From: Lytechinus pictus
Taxonomy: Eukaryota > Echinodermata > Echinoidea > Temnopleuroida > Toxopneustidae
DNA: 64,000 nucleotides
Reading direction: 5' to 3'
Assembly: GCF_037042905.1 (NCBI RefSeq)
Contig: NC_087250.1
Location: 1,527,501-1,591,500 of the forward strand
Position 1 is the stretch's first letter; every line of letters begins with the position of its first letter. Positions 23,458 through 34,674 of this stretch are shown piece by piece. A model generated the notes under the pieces. It made no database searches. It was given only the letters and a program-made list of their open reading frames with translations, and had not been told where the DNA came from. A program made the translations under genes and the position numbers.

Positions 23458-23800
23458 ACTGATGGAACCATGATGGACCCCCCCCCCCCAAAAAAAAAAA
23501 AAAAAAAAAAAAAAATGTTATGCCGAAAATGGTTCATTTTCACACCTTTTCTGCAAAGTTTATGGGACATAAAATTTATATTATAAAAGAGACCAAAGAA
23601 GATTATCTAATGAAAATATATATTTATTAGGTACTAACGCATCTTAGTCACGTTTAAATCATGCTAATTATGTTTTCTTCCTTTTATGATCAATTTCCTT
23701 TCCCCCTTTTAATCTTCTTTTTTTATCAGTCGAACCTTCAAAGAAAGCGTTTGGCACCACACCCCGTGGCGGAGCACATTTATCATGTTTATACTAGGGA
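23458..23800 (+). repeat. Tandem repeat unit 2 (GATGGAACCATGATGGACCC)
   Basis: Second copy of the 22205 unit, about 1.25 kb downstream, with a C-run plus a 26-base A-run after GGACCC. The trailing TATACTAGGGAAATACGTGA also resembles 23378-23400, so a larger unit was duplicated more than once. Confidence 0.75.
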
Positions 23801-23853
23801 AATACGTGAGTATGAATAAAAACTAAACCGAATTTTTATTGAACAAGATAGTT

Positions 23854-24069
23854 CAGTGGCGTACCCTGGATTTTCCAAAGGTGGAGCAAAGTCGTACGCC
23901 AAAAAAATTGACAAGCAAAAAAAAAAATCTTCAAGTTCAAAAGAGGGGGCCACTTGTGGCTCCTCAGAAATCAGTTGTGACTCGTCAGGGGGTGGGGGGG
24001 CAGGGGTACGTCCCTTGCATGAGTCGTGACTCGTCAGGGGGCAGTCTGCCCCCCTTAGGTACGCTAGTG
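23854..24069. mobile_element. hAT-like MITE with 8-bp target duplication AGATAGTT
   Basis: The left end CAGTGGCGTACC and the right end GGTACGCTAGTG are inverted. AGATAGTT lies directly outside both (23846-23853 and 24070-24077). Eight-base duplications are the hAT hallmark. The interior has ATTGACAAGCAAAAAAA and a G-run, shared in inverse with the elements at 28659 and 46579. No transposase. Confidence 0.85.
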
Positions 24070-24077
24070 AGATAGTT

Positions 24078-24796
24078 GATTAAGTACATATCATGATTAT
24101 TGCGGATTCAGTAAAACTAAATAGATGGGGGGGGGGGGGGGCAGGCTGACAGACTGACTTTGCTCTGCCTGCCTGTATACAGTTTGTGCAGAAAACATAC
24201 ATTATTAAAACATGCCTGTCTTAAAGGTATTAGATTATCTTTGTTAAAAGTAAATAAGACAACTAAAGTGATAAAAAACAAAATGCTGAATTTCGATGGA
24301 ATTACAGGTATACTATCAAGTAGTCATTTGTAGTATGTTACCTACATGGACTTATGAAGTCAATCTATGCTATATAAACGACTTACCTTTGTGTTTTTGT
24401 GTATTCTTTTATATCGAACTCGCTTTAAATCAAATAGATTTGATTTCTCTGATAACGTTTGCAAATATTAGTGATATATTAGTCCATTCCGTGTAGATTT
24501 TGATTACTTAATGAACTTCAAGCCGGCGTCATGGATGATAAATATGATAATTATGTGATAAAATTACGAGTTCATAGATCAATGGGGTCACTGTGTACAT
24601 CATATTATCTTGAGTTCCATGAATAATTTTCTTCGAACAGTGTATCTCTGCTAGAAAATGCACGTAGACCACACTGTATACTCTGAAAGCTAAATATATG
24701 CAATGTAGTAACTAGTGTTTTCATTCGATCATTATTCTGTTGGGAATTTAGTAAACACAAATAGGCTTGCATGCTAACGTTTGAATCATAATGAAT
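24078..24796. other. No recognisable gene
   Basis: AT-rich sequence with a 17-base G-run at 24127. Nothing else is supportable. Confidence 0.5.
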
Positions 24797-25207
24797 AAAG
24801 CTTTTTTTTTTTTTTTTTTTAGATTTATTGATTTATTTCATTTCTTTTCTTTCCATTTTTCACATACAAGTCAAAAATACATAAATACAAATACATAAAT
24901 ACAATTACAAAAATGAACAAAAGTAACGACCTTACATTTGCAAAAATTGGGTAATGTAAATTATATGAGAAAAATACGATACTATCATCATTTTATAATA
25001 CTTAACATTCTTAAAGAAAGGGGTGAACTTAAAAGAGAGACCAGCTGAGAAGCTTGGCTTGTTGGACGCTGATCTCTCGAATACGTAAATAATGTAAATA
25101 ACGTAATATAATGTGAACTTGGTAAATGATCTTTCGAATCAAAGGAACGTAAATAGTAGGAAAATCGCTGAAAGTGTGGAAAATAAATAAATGCATGGTC
25201 ATGGATG

Positions 25208-25239
<32 letters not shown>

Positions 25240-25862
25240 CAGAACAATTGACGGGGGACAAGGAGAAAGAATACGATACAAAAAATAACGATAAGGAAAA
25301 GACAAATAAGGAAAAAGGAGTGGGGGAAAGGGGTCGGTGGGATCTGTATGATTATCAAGTAATCGAAGAGGTTTGTTGTGAGTAGGGGGCAAGTAGTGAT
25401 TTTTTAACTTTAAATTAAAATATACCTATACTTAAGCTCTCTCTCGTATTGAGGGGAAGGACATTCAACAATTTGGGGGCAGTAAATATAAAAGTGTTCT
25501 GTGTAAATGCTGTACGAATCCTTGGCAGGTGATACAAATTGATTTGTCTAGTTGGGTAGTGGTGAATTGCATTATTGACTCGAAATATGTTGTTAAAAAT
25601 GGAGGGTAACCCTTGGTTGTTATACTGATACATGAGAATCGCAAGATTTAATCGATAAATATCGTAAATTTTTAGAATATTGTTTGAGTGAAAAAGACCG
25701 TCTGTATGGTGTCAAAAATCAACCTGACTTATGATCCGCATAGCTTTTTTTTGTAAGAGTAATACTTTATTTAACATATATGTTGCACTGTTTCCCCAGG
25801 CGAGTATTCCGTAATTCAAGTGGGGTAAAACTAATGTTGAATATAAAGCTTGATTGTCAATT
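24797..25862 (-). mobile_element. 5'-truncated LINE with reverse transcriptase C-terminus
   Basis: On the minus strand the remaining coding part reads LYSTLVLPHLNYGILAWGNS, LLLQKKAMRII, a stop, then a stretch ending HYPTRQINLYHLPRIRTAF and FIFTAPKLLNVLP. This is the conserved C-terminal region after the catalytic domain of CR1/L2/Jockey-type reverse transcriptases. It parallels the fragment at 39719-41277. A TGA and a frame change break it, so it is dead. The 3' end is A-rich, seen as the T-run at 24800-24820 on the plus strand. Confidence 0.8.
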
Positions 25863-25869
25863 AAAAAAT

Positions 25870-26540
25870 CTGTCTGGACTAAGAAAACAAAATCAATAAC
25901 TTAGCTAACACTACCATCATAATTGAATTCGAAACAGTTGGACATTCATTGAAATATCGTTAGAGGCTCGATAAAGGTACCAATACACCGTTAAGAGTTC
26001 TCCCGGCATTCATGGTCTCTTTGGCATGTGCTGATATAAGTTTTGGCAAACAACGTAATCTATTTATGTGTAATTTAATCTATACACATTATCAGATATA
26101 TTAATGTTATATTTTCATAAAGAGTTCATGATTTAAAGAATGCACAGATCATCCGAAAGCGAAGGCGTGTAAAAAAAAGCGCTAGACAAACAAACAAACA
26201 AAAATTTCCAGATAAAAAATTATTGATGTAACGCAGATATAACATAAAAATGACCTATTATTGTTAAATTTCCTCAGATAATTTTTCGTTCAACCATGAA
26301 TGAATAAAATGAAGAGATGTATGTTTAAAAAAATATTCCAAAAGTCCAAGATGGCTTCAAAAATTGAGTCTAAATCGATGCCGATTAAGTTTAAACCCGT
26401 ACATAATTCTTTTCATTGAGTCCGCCTGTACTGGGAGATATGACTCATGTAGGCCCTCCCATAGTGTGGAACAGCCTTCTGAAGGCTGAAAGAGTGGACA
26501 AATGATCTTTACATCAGGTTTTGGAAAATTTTAATCAACC
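25870..26540. other. No recognisable gene
   Basis: Unremarkable non-coding sequence between a LINE and a MITE. Confidence 0.5.
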
Positions 26541-26545
26541 AAGTG

Positions 26546-26823
26546 CACTGTTAGAAAATTTATCCTTAAAATAAAAGAAGTTCATGCAGCAGTGTCTCGA
26601 GAACACCTGTAATCTTACCAGATTGCGTAATCTTACAGAAAATTGGTATTTGGTGTAGTGAACCTTACAAATTTCCTTTAAAAAAGACACGTTTCCCCTT
26701 TTTAAACAGACATGTTCTGTTAAATTGCAGAAAAATTCATGTTCTATGAATTTACAGAATGATTATGTTATTGCTTTCTGCAAAATCTTCTTTTTTCTGT
26801 AAAATCAGGGTTTTTTAACAGTG
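26546..26823. mobile_element. MITE with CACTGTTA ends
   Basis: The left end CACTGTTAGAAAATTTATCC and the right end GGGTTTTTTAACAGTG are inverted, with weaker matching inward (AAAAGAAG with CTTCTTTT). It is about 278 bp, with internal TTACAGAA words and no coding frame. TA follows the right end; the left flank is TG, so the duplication is imperfect. Confidence 0.65.
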
Positions 26824-26872
26824 TAGACTCATAGGCCATGTAACATGTCCTAGAAAAAATGTTAAGTACAAG

Positions 26873-27280
26873 GGTTTTTGTTGTTGTTGTTGTTGACTTG
26901 TGTTCTAGATGGGCTTTGATTTAAATTTAGCTCGATTGTCAGCTTGGCAACCTAGGTTATTTTTCATTAACCTAGTAAGCATTGACCATCTAATTAGATT
27001 ACAGTTTATATATAATGCGCTACTAATTTTCCAACAGAGGGACTGAAAAATACACGATACAATTTATCATGGGGTTCCTTTGTTGTTGTTGTTGTTGACT
27101 TGTGTTCTAGATGGGCTTTGATTTAAATTTAGCTCGATTGTCAGCTTGGCAACCTAGGTTATTTTTCATTAACCTAGTAAGCATTGACCATCTAATTAGA
27201 TTACAGTTTATATGTAATGCGCTATTAATTTCCAAACAGAGAGACTGAAAAATACATGATACAATTTATCATGGGGTTGC
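26873..27280 (+). repeat. Recent head-to-tail duplication, about 202-bp unit
   Basis: GTTGTTGTTGACTTGTGTTC starts both units, with matching GACTTGTG at 26895 and 27097. The units then agree nearly base for base through AACCTAGGTTATTTTTCATT to ACAATTTATCATGGGGTT. Few substitutions imply recent origin, possibly by slippage at the TTG run. Confidence 0.9.
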
Positions 27281-27287
27281 CTGACAG

Positions 27288-27545
27288 GGCATTATGGTCT
27301 AGCGGTTAGAGCATTGGACTCATGACTGAAAGGTTGTGAGTTCAAATCCCAGCTCTGCCATTATCTCAACTTTAAGCGAAAAAGGCCCAAGAGTAATTTC
27401 TGACGTCTATAACAGCAAGCCACAATGACCGATCAACCTAGACGTAAAATGGTTTGTATTATGTAAGTGGTTATGCTTGGCGTTGATGGAGCGGAAATCT
27501 GCTTTGCCGAGTTCCTGCGGGGGTTACTCAACACAAACATAAATC
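27288..27545 (+). mobile_element. tRNA-derived SINE
   Basis: The first ~74 bases are tRNA-like: GGCATTATGGTCTAGCGGTT (A-box region), ATTGGACTCATGACTG (anticodon-arm-like, CAT in the loop) and GTGAGTTCAAATCCCAG (B box). A non-tRNA body follows, ending near GGGGGTTACTCAACAC. The arms pair imperfectly, so this is a SINE rather than a working tRNA. It starts directly after the second unit of the 202-bp duplication. Confidence 0.75.
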
Positions 27546-27916
27546 AATTATCCATATTTCATTTTTGAATAATGCAATCATCATTAGTTTAATAAAGACC
27601 CATTTATGAATGTATATCCAGGATCCCCAAAGCATAATAAACGTTTTCTATGACGAAATTGTTATTCACACTAGATTCTCTTGTTAACCAATGAAAACGT
27701 CGTTTTTGGCATTATGTGCGTATTGATCTAATAAATTAACATATACGTGCAATATATACATTTCTTTGTCACTTTATCATTTTTTACAGCCTGAAAACAT
27801 AAATAATAAAATTATTTTAAGGTTTCCTGTGACGGTAAATAAATATCTAACACGTTATGATTAGCACAAACGTGAAAGGTGAAATGAAATATAATCGTTG
27901 TCCTTTTGGGTTACAG

Positions 27917-28203
27917 CCCGATAGACCGCGGGTCCGATAGACCGCGGGTCCGATAGCCCGCGGGTCCGATAGACCGCGGGTCCGATAGCCCGCGGGTCCG
28001 ATAGACCGCGGGTCCGATAGACCGCGGGTCCGATAGCCCGCGGGTCCGATAGACCGCGGGTCCGATAGACCGCGGGTCCGATAGTCCGCGGGTCCGATAG
28101 ACCGCGGGTCCGATAGACCGCGGGTCCGATAGTCCGCGGGTCCGATAGACCGCGGGTCCGATAGTCCGCGGGTCCGATAGACCGCGGGTCCGATAGCCCG
28201 CGG
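27917..28203 (+). repeat. 16-bp tandem array CCGCGGGTCCGATAGN, 18 units
   Basis: Eighteen head-to-tail 16-bp units. Fifteen positions are constant; only the base after GATAG varies, in the order A A C A C A A C A A T A A T A T A C. The array is followed by GTGTGTGTAAAATTACG. A shorter array in the opposite orientation, with the same flank, is at 36952-37075. Confidence 0.95.
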
Positions 28204-28419
28204 TGTGTGTAAAATTACGGTCAGGATATAGTGAGATCCAATGCCATCAAGAGGTCAAAAGGCCAATGATACGAGTCCATTGGGGTTCTATAACAATGAC
28301 CCAAAGGACAATCGCCCCCTGACATCTACTTCAAGGAAAATATTATCCCCATATTTTATCGTCAGGGACTGTTACCCCCCCCCCGGAAATTTACCCTCTA
28401 GACGCCATACGGATCCATC

Positions 28420-28640
28420 GACTTGACGACATGGCGAGATACCTTATCTTGCCATGTCGACTAAATAATGGCGCGATGCGTTATCCTGCCAAGTCAGTCC
28501 ACTTATAAAAAGTTATATGTCAACATGGCGAGATATTTTATCTTGCCAAGTCGACTTAAACTCGCCGGGACTTGTACACTTCATATCTCGCCATGTGGAC
28601 ATATCGACTTGACAAGATAGAATATATCGCTATGTCGAAA
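28420..28640. repeat. Palindromic GACATGGCGAGATA / TATCTTGCCATGTC subrepeats
   Basis: Several variants of ACATGGCGAGATA followed by TTATCTTGCCA(A/T)GTCGACTT, each a near-palindrome of about 34 bases, lie in tandem. One more half-unit, GACATGGCAAGATAAAGTAC, follows at 29001. They probably form stem-loops. No coding frame. Confidence 0.75.
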
Positions 28641-28658
28641 TAATAAGCGTATTAATTA

Positions 28659-28991
28659 CTTAGGCGCTGGAAGCGGGGGGGGGGGGACCTTTCCTCCTAA
28701 ATTTGAGGTGGGGGACGGTCCCCCCTAGATTTTTTTCGTTGAGAACCTTTTTTTTTGCTTGTCAATTTGTTTTCTACGTCCCCCCCCTAAATTGAGGTGG
28801 ACCCCCCCCCCCTAAAATATTTTTGTCCCCCTAATTTTGGTTTATAACCTTTTTTTTCTTGTCAAAAATTTTTCAAAATTGGTGGTCCTTCTTATAAATT
28901 TTGGTTGATTTGCTTGTCAATTTTTTTACCTGTGTCCATCCCAAAATTTCAGGTGGACCCCCCTAATTTTTTTTGCCTTCCGCCGCCAATG
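28659..28991. mobile_element. hAT-like MITE nested in the foldback, target duplication ATTAATTA
   Basis: The left end CTTAGGCGCTGGAAGC and the right end GCCTTCCGCCGCCAATG are roughly inverted. ATTAATTA lies directly outside both (28651-28658 and 28992-28999), an 8-base duplication. The interior has poly-T followed by GCTTGTCAATTTG, like the elements at 23854 and 46579. Confidence 0.7.
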
Positions 28992-29439
28992 ATTAATTAA
29001 GACATGGCAAGATAAAGTACCACGCCATGTCGTCACGTTAATGGCATTTTCAAGGCTCCATACTAGGGGTAATTATCCGGGGTAATTATCTGGAGGGTAA
29101 ATTTCCGGGGGGGGGGTATCAGTCCCCGCCGGTAAAAATATGGGGATAATAATTTCCTTGAAGTAGTTGTCAGGGGATGATTGCCCTAATTGGGTTATTG
29201 TTATAGAACCCAGGCGCGGATCCAGGATTTCGTGGGGAGGGAGGGGGGGGGGGCAAATTTGACCTGATTTTTGGCGCCCATATGTGTACTTTTCGAAAAA
29301 TGGCGCCTACTCCCTCCCGGCCAGGCTAACTAAAGTGCCTTAAATGGATTTTGAATTATCTTATAATCACATTAAAAAAAAACCAAAGACACCTTTTTCA
29401 TGTGTTCTTGAAAAAAAAATCCATGAATATATAATGTAA

Positions 29440-32400
29440 TTATCAATGGGAGCGCAAAGCACGAGCGATTTTTTTTTTTTTTTTTTTTTTTTTTTGGGGG
29501 GGGGGGTTCAATTTGGTTTAACTTCTAACCAGAGTAGGCCCTACTAGAATATTCTGTGAACGGGAGCTGTAGTTTCTGTACTGTTGTGTTAGAATACCCT
29601 TCAATAATATTAATGATAACCTCTTGGGAATAATGCAATCGACTAATTCTCCTCATCAGTGGCGTATTTATTCAGCATGGGTGCACGGGGGGGGGGGGGG
29701 GTGGGTGGCGAGGGCACCAAGTTAAAAAAAAATAAATGAAATGGGAGAGGGGTAGACGTCAAAGAAAATCTGATATTTCATTCTTAAAAACAAATTGAGG
29801 TATCTCACAAGGCCTAAATAAATAATGAGAACGCGAAGCGCGATCTGATTTTTTTTTATAGATTTTTCATGTATTATATCCTGAAAGCCTAAGTCAGGGG
29901 CGGACCCAGCTTCCGCCATTAGGGTGAGGGGCCATTTTTTCACCCATATTTTCCCCGATCGGCCGCTCAAAGTTGATTTTTTTTTGGTTTCTTTGAAGGG
30001 GTTGTCCCAGTGCCGTAATGAGCCAACATTTTCGAGGGGGCTCGATATGGTGTATCGCATAAAATTAATAAGAAGTTGCCAGTGAGCGAAGCGAGCAAGC
30101 AAATATGCTGACATTTTTATTACAAAAATACAAGGTTGTGATAGATTTTGACATAATATTTGGAAAATAATATTATATTTCATCCTAATCCCTTTCCTTT
30201 TCTCTCTATTTTTTCTTAGTCTTGATTCTCTCTCTTTTTTTTTTTTTTTTTGGGGGGGGGCAAAACACCCATGTCCTAACAGTCATTTCCTAGCTTTACT
30301 TTATAAGCAACATAAATGTGTAATAATCTCTTAAGCCCTATGTAATCTAAAAATGAAATTTCATGTATTTTGTCCTGAAAATTGAACATTTTGGGCAATA
30401 TGTTTGTGAACCTGAACAGCGTATGTAACTAGATAATTACCACGAGCGCGAAGCCGAGCAGAAATGTTAAATATTCGTTCTGGCCTGGTCGAAAAGGGAC
30501 ATGTTAAGGATGTTTTGCAGTTAGCCATTAAGACGATACATATTTCAACGATTAAATAATGTGAGCGCGAAGCGCGAGCTGAACATTTTTGATATTCCAA
30601 CCTAAAAAGATGAGATTTCAAATCCCCCAATGGGACATTCGATTCATGTTTGTCAATCATGAAAAAGGATGGGTAATTTTTGGTATCTTTCTACAATAAT
30701 AATGCGAGCGCAAAGCGCGAGCAAATTTTTTTTGATATTCTGATTCGAAACTGGATAATTTTAGCACGTTTTGAATAAGATCAAGCTTTGTATCCTAAAA
30801 ACATGCGGGCGCGTGTTTTAGAGTTAGACAGAATCCTGGCAATCTGAATACATTTCATTTTTCATCATAAAAATCAATAATGCGAGCGCAGAGCCCGAGC
30901 TGAAGATAATATTTGAAATTCCGATATGAAAAGGGTCAATTTAAGCACTGTTTACAGCACTGTGTATATAGGGAAATTTGATAGCACTATATAAATAATG
31001 CGAGCGCGAAGCGCGAGCTGATATTTTATTATTTATTTGACCTAGGATCGAGACATTTTAGGCTTAAGGACATTTTGTCATCATATAAGAATGATGACTA
31101 TCTTCTCTTTCTTTTCCTAAAACTTGTTGATATTTATTTCTGAAAAAGGGACAATTTAGTTATAATGAATTTATACAAATTTTATTTCATATTTATTAAT
31201 CTGTTAAGCCTAATGAGTGTGTGAAATTTGTTGACAGTGCATGAGGCCTGAAAACTGGATATTTTAAGTATTTTTGTCATCATGAATAGGATTCATTGGT
31301 AAATATATTTTCAGCAAATAATGCGAGCGCTAATCGCGATCCGGAATTTTTTAATGGGGGGGATTTAAGTAGTTTGTTATAAAATTAATATATAGGTATA
31401 CATAACTCACCAATCAAAATGCGAGCGCACAGCGCTAGCTCATAGGCCTTTATTATTCTTTTTACAATCGAGACACCTGAAAAGGTATATTTAGAGAATC
31501 TTATATGAAATATAAAAAGACAATACGTAGGCCTACTTGGCATATAGTGCGAGCGCACAAAATGTTGCAAATGATGATTCAAACCATAAAACTGACATTG
31601 TCCAGAGCACTCAAAACATAAATTGGTAAATAAAACAAAATAATGAAAGATCGATGTCCGAGCTGAATTATGTTTTGTATGTTGATATCAAAACTTGATA
31701 TTTTAAACTACATTTCAGCCTATTGAGCAAGATATGTATCTCATCGATTAGGCAATGTGAGCGCGATGCGGAGCGAAACTTTAATATAGTGACATTAAAT
31801 ATTTTTTTAAATTGTTTTCCAAGTCTTCTTCTGACCTTATTTTATTCACTCGTCTTCCACCGTTTATGTTTCGTCTTCTTTTTTCTCCTTTCTTTCCCCT
31901 TTTTTTTTCTTCCCCCGTTTTTCACAATTTATTTGCTCTGTCAACAGGGGGGGAGGTTGCCCTCGGGCCGCCTCGATCCGCCTATGTTAGTAGTTGTTAT
32001 GATGAACACGATGCATATCTATTAAGAAATGAATGCGACCGCGAAGCGCTAGCTGAAAACTTTTGTAATGATGAAATGAAAAATACATTTTCAGTTGTCA
32101 GGTTAGAATATCAAATATTTTCAGCTTGTGCTTCTCGTTCGCATAAAAAACTGTAAGGTCGGGATGCGTATAATTATAACTAAACAATTTATTGATGCCA
32201 GCGCGAAGCGCGAGCTCAATTTTTTATATACTGACTTAAGAAGGACTAAGGTATAATTCCTATTCTAATTGCTTGTCCTTTTCTCTTCCTTTTTTCTGTT
32301 TCTTACCCCTTTTTGCGCCACCATGGGGGGGGGGGGGCAAAATCTTTGCCCCCTGGATCGACCTATGTATGTTGACTTGAAAAACACTAACACTTACATG

Positions 32401-32480
32401 TGGGATTGAAGCAGAGGATGCATACCTCATTAATCAAATATTGCGAGCGCGTAGCGCGAGCTGAATTTGATAATAACCCT
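29440..32480 (+). repeat. Array of GCGAGCGCGAAGCGCGAGCT units
   Basis: At least fourteen copies of a 20-24 base GC-rich near-palindrome lie in AT-rich spacers of 100-400 bp (for example about 29831, 30442, 30562, 30703, 30883, 30999, 31321, 31419, 31757, 32032, 32198 and 32451). Spacers share words such as TGATATTCTGA and GGACATTTTAAG. Some units end in CT-rich tracts followed by GGATCCGCCTATG-like sequence. Predicted short proteins here are repeat translations. Confidence 0.8.
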
Positions 32481-32639
32481 TTTTTGTGACCCTGAACAGG
32501 GTAACTATCTCGCTAAACAGACTTAAAACTCGAAAACATTTATTTTCTGTTATCGTAAAACGGGATATTTTAATTCAGCCGCATTAATTGAAGTTTTTTG
32601 GCAGGACATATATTTCACTATAAACAGGCAATGTTGCGT

Positions 32640-32915
32640 CCCCGGTCGAAAATGAATTTGCATGAAGCCCTCTAAGTTCAAGGTCAATTTGGCGCCCTCG
32701 GTTGAACGTAAACTTGGCGCCCCCATGTGAAATATAACTTGCCCTCCCTCCCCTCTCTGAAACATGTATTTGTCGCATTATGGTCAAAATTCAAATTAGC
32801 GCTCCCCTAGTTCGAACATCAATTTGCTGCCCCGGCGTTTCCGTTTTACACCCTGGCGAAGGCATTTTCCGCAAAAATAGCCACAAAGCGACTAGTGAAG
32901 AGTCTACACACGTCG
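32640..32915 (+). repeat. TTTGGCGCCCC tandem units and TTCCGTTTTACACCCTGGCG block
   Basis: Roughly 33-bp degenerate units with GTTCGAAC and CAATTTGGCGCCC words are followed at about 32848 by a 65-base block starting TTCCGTTTTACACCCTGGCG and ending CTAGTGAAGAGTCTAC. That block recurs inverted at 35955-36022. Its open frame (GVSVLHPGEGIFRKN) is kept in both copies, but the block is short and I do not recognise it. Confidence 0.65.
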
Positions 32916-33079
32916 CTGGTTGCAGCGTGCGACACAGGCGAGTCCCACACCACCGCATGCAATCTGCACAGTTACTGATCAGAGCATAGAGTTCCTCGGC
33001 ACTTCATGTACAGAGAGCAGTCATATGAGTGAAATCCGGACATGCTTTTGCAGTTACGTTTTTTTAATGAAAAGTTATG

Positions 33080-33248
33080 AAAAAGTTTTTTTTTTCTAAA
33101 TATAAATTATTAACTAAATGAATAGAATGACAGACAAAATAAAAATAAACAGATACATATAATAGAAAGGAAATTGAAGTTTGATGGATTGATACAGTTA
33201 GATGCCGAAAGATAGATATAGAAGACTGATAAATAGATAGAGACATAG

Positions 33249-33279
<31 letters not shown>

Positions 33280-33304
33280 GAAGTAGAGAGAGAGAGAGAA
33301 AAAG
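33080..33304. repeat. GATA-rich microsatellite
   Basis: Imperfect (GATA)n and (GA)n next to the 5' breakpoint of a LINE fragment. Tyr/Ser/Leu-rich open frames on the minus strand are translations of it. Confidence 0.8.
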
Positions 33305-33815
33305 CTTGAAATGGTGCAGCGACGCTATGCACGCTTCGTCTGTAATGACCACCGCAGAACAAGCAGTGTAGCAGCCATGCTGAACCAGCTCAAATGGCCA
33401 ACTTTACAAGAGCGTAGGGCACAGGCCAAGGTGGTGATGATCTACTGTATTACCAACTCACTCATTGACATCCCACCTACCTACCTCACTCCATCCACAT
33501 CCATGCATAGAGGTCATTCTCAGAAGATCTTTGTTCCCTTTGCCAGAACACTTGTCTACCAGAGGAGCTTCTTCCCAGATTCGATAAGACTTTGGAACTC
33601 CCTCCCCAACAGCACAGTTAATTGTACCTCTCTACACAGCTTTAAACAAGAGGTACAAAAGACCCAGCTCCGTTAATAATGGTGGTTGTTTTTACTTGCA
33701 CGCTGTAAGCAATTTTTTATCAAATAATGTACATACACTTGCACGCTGCACTTCACCAGTACGACAATACACCAGACGGTGGACTGTACTGTTTCCAGAA
33801 GAAGAAGAAGAAGAC
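33305..33815 (+). mobile_element. 5'-truncated LINE, reverse transcriptase C-terminal end with (GAA)n tail
   Basis: An intact frame (to the stop at 33676) reads LEMVQRRYARFVCND, then LNQLKWPTLQERRAQAK, then FPDSIRLWNSLP and KQEVQKTQLR. This is the typical C-terminal segment of CR1/Jockey-type reverse transcriptases. The finger, palm and endonuclease parts are missing. A 3'UTR of about 120 bases ends in AGAAGAAGAAGAAG, a microsatellite tail. It sits within GATA repeats. The frame is intact but too short to be functional. Confidence 0.85.
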
Positions 33816-34298
33816 AGAGAGATGGATAGATAGATAGATAGATAGATGGGGGGAGAGAACTTGAGAGATGGAGAGATGTTATAGATAGATAGATAGATAT
33901 ATAGATATATGGACGGATTAAGAGAAATAGAGAGAGAGAGAAAAAAGACAGACAGATGGATAGATAGAGAGAGAAAGGGAGAGAGAGAGAGAGATAGAGA
34001 ATCTGAGAGATAGATAGATGTTAGATAGATAGATAAAGAATGAGAGAGACAGAGAAGATAGACAAATTAACAGATAAATAGAAACTGTAGTTACATAGAT
34101 AGATAAAATAGATAAAAGATAGATAGATATATAGATGGGGAGAGAACTTTTATATGATTTTAGATGTTATAGATAGATAGATATATATATATATGGACGG
34201 AAAAAGAGAAATAGACAAAGAGAGAAAAAAAAAGACAGACAGATGGAGAGATAGATAGAGGGAGAGAGAGATAGAGAATTTGAAAGATAGATACATGT

Positions 34299-34362
<64 letters not shown>

Positions 34363-34632
34363 AAGATAGATAAAGAATGAGAGAGACAGAGAAGATAGAT
34401 AAATTAACAGATAGATAGATACTGTAGTTACATAGATAGATAAATAGATAAAAGATAGATAGATATATAGATGGGGGAGAGAACTTTTATATGATTTTAG
34501 ATGTTATAGATAGATAGATATATATATATGGACGGAAAAGAGAAATAGACAAAGAGAGAAAAAAAAAGACAGACAGATGGAGAGATAGATAGAGGGAGAG
34601 AGAGATAGAGAATTTGAGAGATAGGTACATGT

Positions 34633-34674
<42 letters not shown>

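Larger units (their letters stand above)
28283..29212. mobile_element. Foldback element with about 120-bp inverted ends
   Basis: The left arm (28283-28402) starts GGGTTCTATAACAATGACCC and includes CTTCAAGGAAAATATTATCC. The right arm (29090-29212) is its reverse complement with few differences, ending TATTGTTATAGAACCC. The interior has palindromic words around GACATGGCGAGATA and TATCTTGCCATGTC. A second element is nested at 28659-28991. The inverted partner locus at 36870-36890 has GGGTTCTATC joined directly to GGTGCGGATCC (read on the minus strand), without this element. Confidence 0.8.

Noticed and set aside
27288..27361. tRNA gene
   Set aside because: A and B boxes are present but the arms mispair and a SINE body follows, so it is called a SINE head.
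32780..32989. 69-codon frame with HPGEGIFRKN, repeated inverted at 35857-36063
   Set aside because: The conserved part is only about 24 codons inside a repeat block. No start, domain or transcript context, so it is kept as repeat only.
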